A stretch of 49,153 nt of DNA, from NCBI GenBank assembly GCA_947505105.1, contig CANNKG010000014.1, positions 1 through 49,153 of the forward strand. The letters run 5' to 3'. Source of the DNA: Methylococcaceae bacterium (GTDB taxonomy: Bacteria; Pseudomonadota; Gammaproteobacteria; Methylococcales; Methylomonadaceae). Below are positions 45,674 through 49,153 of this stretch, piece after piece. The notes under the pieces were generated by a model. It did no database searches. It was given only the letters and a program-made list of their open reading frames with translations, and was not told the DNA's origin. Each line of letters begins with the position of its first letter. The first letter of the stretch is position 1. The position numbers and the translations under genes were made by a program.

Positions 45674-45929
45674 AAAGCATATCAGCAATTATTTATCGAA
45701 GCAAATTTATTAGACGATTCGGCGAAAAACTTGTAACTATGGATTTATATCGATAGCAATAAAGCTATGGATCGATGAACACACTTAAAGGGTGAACTCA
45801 AACGCTATAAGTAACGTCTTGATGTATTCATAGCGTTGTGAACTTTTGATGGACTGAGGGGAATAAGAAATAACGAATAATTTAGTAATTTGCACGAAAA
45901 ATCTGGGCGATTAAATACCCTCACCCCAA
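45674..45929. other. Intergenic region upstream of the efflux operon
   Basis: About 250 AT-rich bases that should hold the leftward promoter of the tetR operon. No gene and no clear promoter hexamers were recognised. Confidence 0.4.
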
Positions 45930-45958
45930 CCCTCTCCCAACGGGAGAGGGAGCTTTTT
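45930..45958 (+). repeat. GC-rich hairpin of a common intergenic repeat
   Basis: CCCTCTCCC and GGGAGAGGG pair around AAC, then five T residues follow at 45954-45958. The wider text CACCCCAACCCTCTCCCAAC is, from memory, a common proteobacterial repeat. It lies after the stop of the minus-strand NAD(P)-binding gene and could end its transcript. Confidence 0.55.
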
Positions 45959-45969
45959 GTGTATGTGGC

Positions 45970-46581
45970 TTAGTAACCCACAGTGAAACGTTGACGCGAA
46001 TGCTGCGGATTTTCCAATTCATCGGCAAAAGCGATCGCATAGTCTTCCATTGATATCCAACTGCGTCCTGCGCTATCAATCAGCAATTGGTCACGGCCAA
46101 GGCGATAGTTGCCGGTCCGGACTCCTGGATCAAACTCAGCCGACGGGGCAATAAACGTCCAATCCAGCTCTGTTTCTGAATTTAACACCTTTAAAAACTC
46201 GATACCTCCGAGCGCCTCCGGCATATAAGCTTCCGGAAAGTCAGGGGCATTAATGAGAGCGATACCCGGCGCAACTTCAAGACCACCAGCACCACCGACA
46301 ACCATAAGACGAGGAGTACCCGCTTTTTTTACCGCATCAATGACCACCGCTGGCTCCGTAAAGGTGAAACTAGTGCTACTGATAACCACATCATGCTGTG
46401 CAAGCACAGGAGTTAACGATTCACGCAGGTTCGCGTCGGCTTTCTTTAGACTAAGGCCTGACTTCGCTTCCACCTTCGAAATGTCGCGGGCGATACCGGT
46501 TAATTGATGTCCGCGCATAAGCAGCTCCGCTGCTAAGCGTGAGCCAACCCGACCACTAATTCCTATCAATGCAATTTTCAT
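45970..46581 (-). CDS. NAD(P)-binding Rossmann protein (atypical SDR, YwnB-like)
   Basis: 203 residues. The dinucleotide-binding loop is MKIALIGISGRVGSRLAAEL, followed by KADANLRESL, VVISSTSFTF and VVGGAGGLEVAPG, as in atypical short-chain dehydrogenases with an NAD(P)H-binding (PF13460-like) domain. The catalytic Tyr-x-x-x-Lys is not evident. The role is probably quinone- or flavin-type reduction or sensing, not assigned. ATG with GGGGAT upstream. Single gene. Confidence 0.82.
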   Translation of the reverse strand: MKIALIGISGRVGSRLAAELLMRGHQLTGIARDISKVEAKSGLSLKKADANLRESLTPVLAQHDVVISSTSFTFTEPAVVIDAVKKAGTPRLMVVGGAGGLEVAPGIALINAPDFPEAYMPEALGGIEFLKVLNSETELDWTFIAPSAEFDPGVRTGNYRLGRDQLLIDSAGRSWISMEDYAIAFADELENPQHSRQRFTVGY

Positions 46582-46765
46582 AAATCCCCTATCAGTTTAA
46601 AAATGCTGGAGGTATTCGACAGGTGCATCGACTATTTGAGGCAGTAACCTAAATGCCAATTTTCACCACCCGAAATGTCACTTGTAAAACTGTTGTTCAT
46701 CACAACAAACCTATGTGCTCATCAATATTTTAAATTTTTAAAATGAAAAAATTATTAACTTGTAC
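46582..46765. other. Intergenic gap upstream of the NAD(P)-binding gene
   Basis: About 180 AT-rich bases with no credible gene; the longest new frame found is 26 codons and lacks a ribosome binding site. Confidence 0.4.
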
Positions 46766-46804
46766 CAAAAACACAGCGTGGGCAGGAAAAATGCTGTCCA
46801 CGCT
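46766..46804 (-). terminator. Terminator of the FAD oxidase gene
   Basis: On the minus strand AGCGTGGACAG pairs with CTGCCCACGCT (one G-T wobble) around an AT-rich loop, followed by GTGTTTTT. It lies 54 bases past the stop codon. Confidence 0.65.
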
Positions 46805-46858
46805 ATATTTTGTTTAGGTTATTTTATTTTCATTCCTAAACATAAGCACATTGAGGAG

Positions 46859-48892
46859 TTAACTGCGCTCTACAGTAAATTTTTTATCAAAACGTCCGTT
46901 AGGATCATACTTGGCCTTAACCTGCTGCAAACGCTTGTAATTGTCTCCGAAGTAACCGTACTGCCAATTTGGAAAGTTTTCTTGCTGATAGTTAACGTAT
47001 GCCGCCTGATTGAGGGTCTCGGGCGGCGAAAACAGGTGCAACAATTGGTCCGCAAGCGCTCTTCCCAACTTGTATTGGTCGTCGTCGAGGATTTCCCTAT
47101 ACCCAGGCGGGAGTTGAAACGCAAAAAAGAATACAAACATTTTATCGCGCCAGAAGAAAGCTGTATCGCTTGGGCGTCGCTGAGCATAAGCCCCGCCAAG
47201 CATGTGACCGCCGACATAAACCAGACCATGCACGGCACTGCCTGCAATGCAGGCTCTGGAAAGCTCAAGGAAAAAGTCGGCGACTTTTTCGATTGTGCGG
47301 AGCGGGATTTTATCCAAAAAGCGATTATTGACATACCAGTTGCCATGGTAGTACTTGCCGCCCACGACCTGAGTACCGAGAAATGGGCTAGATGGCAAGC
47401 CATTCACCTTCACTTGACCATTGTACAAAGACTCGCCTATCGCCTGATTCTGCATCGCCTGGAGCATTAAAGGTTGGCCATAGGCATTCGATGAAAGACC
47501 GTTGATAACGGCATTGGGCGTTGCCGGCTTACCAGCTCCGCCCAGCCAAGTAGTGAGCAGGGTATCGGCGTACCAAGCATGATAACTATCATACTGCCCC
47601 ATTTCGACAAAGTTGACACTGCCACCCACATCAAACAACAGCCCGGCTGCTTTTAATTGCGCGACCGCTTCATCCCCAGGTCCAAAATAAAAGGCTAAAA
47701 AGTTAAAAGAGGGATTCGGCGTACCTGATTTAACCGGTGCCATACCCGGTAAGTCGAAGCCCCATAAGTCACCTGCCATTGGAAATGCATCTTGAAATGC
47801 ACTAAAGCCCTTGATAAAAGCTTCTCTTCCTGTGTAGGTGAGCGAGTAAGCATTGAGCTTGCCTTGGTTAGGAAGAATATGCAGTTTGACCGTGACCGAG
47901 GTGACGATGCCGAAAGTACCACCTCCCCCGCCGCACGATGCCCAAAACAGATCAGAGTTATTTTGCTGATCGGCTTGGACGATACTGCCGTCCGCCAAGA
48001 CCATCTGCAAGCTGACCAGATTGTCACAGCCAAGACCCAAACGATGCCCCAAAAAGCCCAAGCCCCCGCCAAGCGTGAACGGAACCACCCCGACGAAGCC
48101 ACAAACTCCCGATGCAATCGTCAGTCCCGGAATGCCGGTCGCAAATACTGCATCGTTAATCATAGGCCCAGTCGCGCCAGGACCAGCCGTGGCTAGCATA
48201 TTAGGAAGGTCTAAAGAGAGATTTTTCATATGCGAAAGGTCGATGACCACAAAGCCATCGGGGGTAGCCATACTCAGGAAGCTGTTACGCCCACCGGCAG
48301 CACTGACTTGGAGACCCAATTGCGCGGCAGAAAGCACTGCCGCTTGGACTTGACTGGTGTTCAAGGCATAAAAAATCGCGACCGGATAGCGCTGGTAACG
48401 AGTATTGAAGGTCTGACGTGCATCCTCGTAAATCATGCCATCGGAAGGAACCACGATCTGCGGATAAGCTGCCGCGGTATAATCAGGGCGCAAAGCCTCT
48501 GGAGGCCATAGCGTTTTATCCAGCTTTGACTGCAAAAGCTCTTTGAATTTATCACCAGGTGATGAACTATAATATCCGGGTGTCGGGCCATAATACCAAG
48601 GATTACGCGAGGAATTGTCAGCTACAACAGCAGCATTTTCAGCAGGCCGATCAAGAATAAGCGCCTTTGGCTCAGCATGAGCAAGCTCTGCAACGGTAGT
48701 CAGCGCACCGCCCGCTATCACCATGTTCTGCAAGAAGCGTCGGCGCCCGCCTGATTCGATGGCGATACTTTCATCGCTCAGACTATCAGAATCGGTCGGG
48801 TCTATGACCGGCAATGCCGCCTCTTCTTCATTTTCAGACAGATGATGTTGCGAAGAGATGTGAGAGCTCTTCAAGCTAAAGCGTTTTTTCAT
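46859..48892 (-). CDS. Tat-exported FAD-linked oxidase (BBE/PCMH family) lacking the flavin-linking His
   Basis: 677 residues. A Tat signal with RRRFLQ (50-55) and a hydrophobic run ends AHA-EP (about 73), so the folded flavoprotein goes to the periplasm. The FAD-binding domain (about 155-340) has AAGGRNSFLSM where relatives have GG(R)HS: the usual flavin-linked His is Asn. The second anchor Cys is kept in SGVCGFVGVVPFTLGGGLGFLG. The C-terminal BBE motif is YVNYQQENFPNWQYGYFGDN and YDPNGRFDKKF. The family oxidises sugars, alcohols or alkaloids with O2; the substrate is unknown. ATG preceded by GAGGAG. The N-terminal 48 residues are an unusual acidic extension before the Tat motif. Confidence 0.88.
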   Translation of the reverse strand: MKKRFSLKSSHISSQHHLSENEEEAALPVIDPTDSDSLSDESIAIESGGRRRFLQNMVIAGGALTTVAELAHAEPKALILDRPAENAAVVADNSSRNPWYYGPTPGYYSSSPGDKFKELLQSKLDKTLWPPEALRPDYTAAAYPQIVVPSDGMIYEDARQTFNTRYQRYPVAIFYALNTSQVQAAVLSAAQLGLQVSAAGGRNSFLSMATPDGFVVIDLSHMKNLSLDLPNMLATAGPGATGPMINDAVFATGIPGLTIASGVCGFVGVVPFTLGGGLGFLGHRLGLGCDNLVSLQMVLADGSIVQADQQNNSDLFWASCGGGGGTFGIVTSVTVKLHILPNQGKLNAYSLTYTGREAFIKGFSAFQDAFPMAGDLWGFDLPGMAPVKSGTPNPSFNFLAFYFGPGDEAVAQLKAAGLLFDVGGSVNFVEMGQYDSYHAWYADTLLTTWLGGAGKPATPNAVINGLSSNAYGQPLMLQAMQNQAIGESLYNGQVKVNGLPSSPFLGTQVVGGKYYHGNWYVNNRFLDKIPLRTIEKVADFFLELSRACIAGSAVHGLVYVGGHMLGGAYAQRRPSDTAFFWRDKMFVFFFAFQLPPGYREILDDDQYKLGRALADQLLHLFSPPETLNQAAYVNYQQENFPNWQYGYFGDNYKRLQQVKAKYDPNGRFDKKFTVERS

Positions 48893-48984
48893 GATGTAAA
48901 TCTCCTCAATAATTCGTCATTTACAGTATTTGCAAGATAACAATATATATTTTTATGATTATAGGAAAGAAAAAATAAGGCCAA

Positions 48985-49021
48985 AGTTGAATTCGTGTCA
49001 AATAAATAGGCGGATTCAACT
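48985..49021. repeat. Short inverted repeat near the end of the window
   Basis: AGTTGAAT (48985-48992) and ATTCAACT (49014-49021) are complementary. They lie about 100 bases before an IS30-like reading frame and could belong to an IS end, but the true end cannot be fixed from one side. Confidence 0.35.
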
Positions 49022-49106
49022 CCGAAGTGCAATCGCCAATAATAGGATATTAAGGAAGGCTAACTGATATAGTGCCAAGCTTTTTTCTATCCGACTAAAG
49101 ACGAGA

Positions 49107-49153
49107 ATGAACTTGAAAGACTACCATCAGTTAACCCAAGCACTAAGATACCA
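49107..49153 (+). CDS. Start of an IS30-like transposase, cut by the window edge
   Basis: Fifteen codons, MNLKDYHQLTQALRY, match the IS30 opening pattern (Y-x-x-LT-x-x-x-RY). The ATG has ACGAGA shortly upstream. The remaining gene lies outside the window, so the call rests on a short motif. Confidence 0.45.
   Translation, partial: MNLKDYHQLTQALRY

Noticed and set aside
45930-45958. GC-rich hairpin read as part of a CRISPR array
   Set aside because: Single copy, no spacers, and its wording matches a common intergenic repeat.
46870-47403. 177-codon minus-strand frame inside the FAD oxidase gene
   Set aside because: Out-of-frame shadow of the oxidase; Ser/Cys/Arg-rich and without start signals.
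46760-47470. 236-codon plus-strand frame opposite the FAD oxidase C-terminus
   Set aside because: Covers the terminator and the conserved BBE motif of the real gene on the other strand; composition is that of a shadow.

Overview
The window looks like chromosomal DNA of a gammaproteobacterial methylotroph, probably a type I methanotroph of the Methylococcales. The main pointer is a formaldehyde-activating-enzyme (Fae) family gene at 25293-25844. It fits with large-form PstC and PstA permeases, a MauG/CcpA-type di-haem peroxidase, a glycogen debranching enzyme and many c-di-GMP and sensor proteins. The genus is inferred from gene content, not shown. Both window edges carry short transposase-like fragments.

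Layout. 0-6 kb: minus-strand pair of an HD-GYP-related protein and a MASE1/CHASE/PAS hybrid histidine kinase. 6.4-9.2 kb: haem oxygenase with a TTG start and a good promoter, MltB transglycosylase, uracil-DNA glycosylase. 9.2-10.2 kb: about 1 kb without a convincing gene, holding an inverted repeat and a possible gene remnant. 10.2-16.3 kb: plus-strand run with an ApaH-fold protein that has lost most catalytic residues, a coupled unknown gene, a beta-class GST, bacteriohaemerythrin, a GAF-PAS-GGDEF-EAL protein, a YedK/HMCES-type SRAP protein and a YgjV-like membrane protein. 16.4-18.9 kb: a lipoprotein and a large secreted permuted papain-like protein. 19-21 kb: the fused acyltransferase/acyl-ACP synthetase Aas.

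21.7-25.8 kb: minus-strand envelope cluster, read from its 5' end as Fae paralogue without the catalytic His, NlpC/P60-like lipoprotein, DUF445 membrane protein, YbfF-like hydrolase, a 54-residue membrane protein, a secreted basic protein and a two-helix membrane protein. 26.1-28.2 kb: di-haem peroxidase with a strong terminator, and the 5'-nucleotidase YfbR. 28.3-35.1 kb: pstS-pstC-pstA-pstB-phoU behind a textbook Pho box. 35.5-39.2 kb: glgX and a convergent secreted beta-rich protein, separated by a perfect 21-bp hairpin. 39.3-45.6 kb: tetR-OMF-adaptor-RND efflux operon with overlapping genes and a palindromic operator candidate. 46-49.1 kb: NAD(P)-binding protein, a Tat-exported FAD oxidase, then an IS30-like element starting at the edge.

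The most unusual items are proteins that keep a fold but lose catalytic residues: the ApaH-like protein (10223), the Fae paralogue (25293), the HD-GYP protein (4734) and the FAD oxidase (46859). No CRISPR array, rRNA, tRNA or recognisable phage-defence island was seen. All domain calls come from reading motifs by eye; no search was run.
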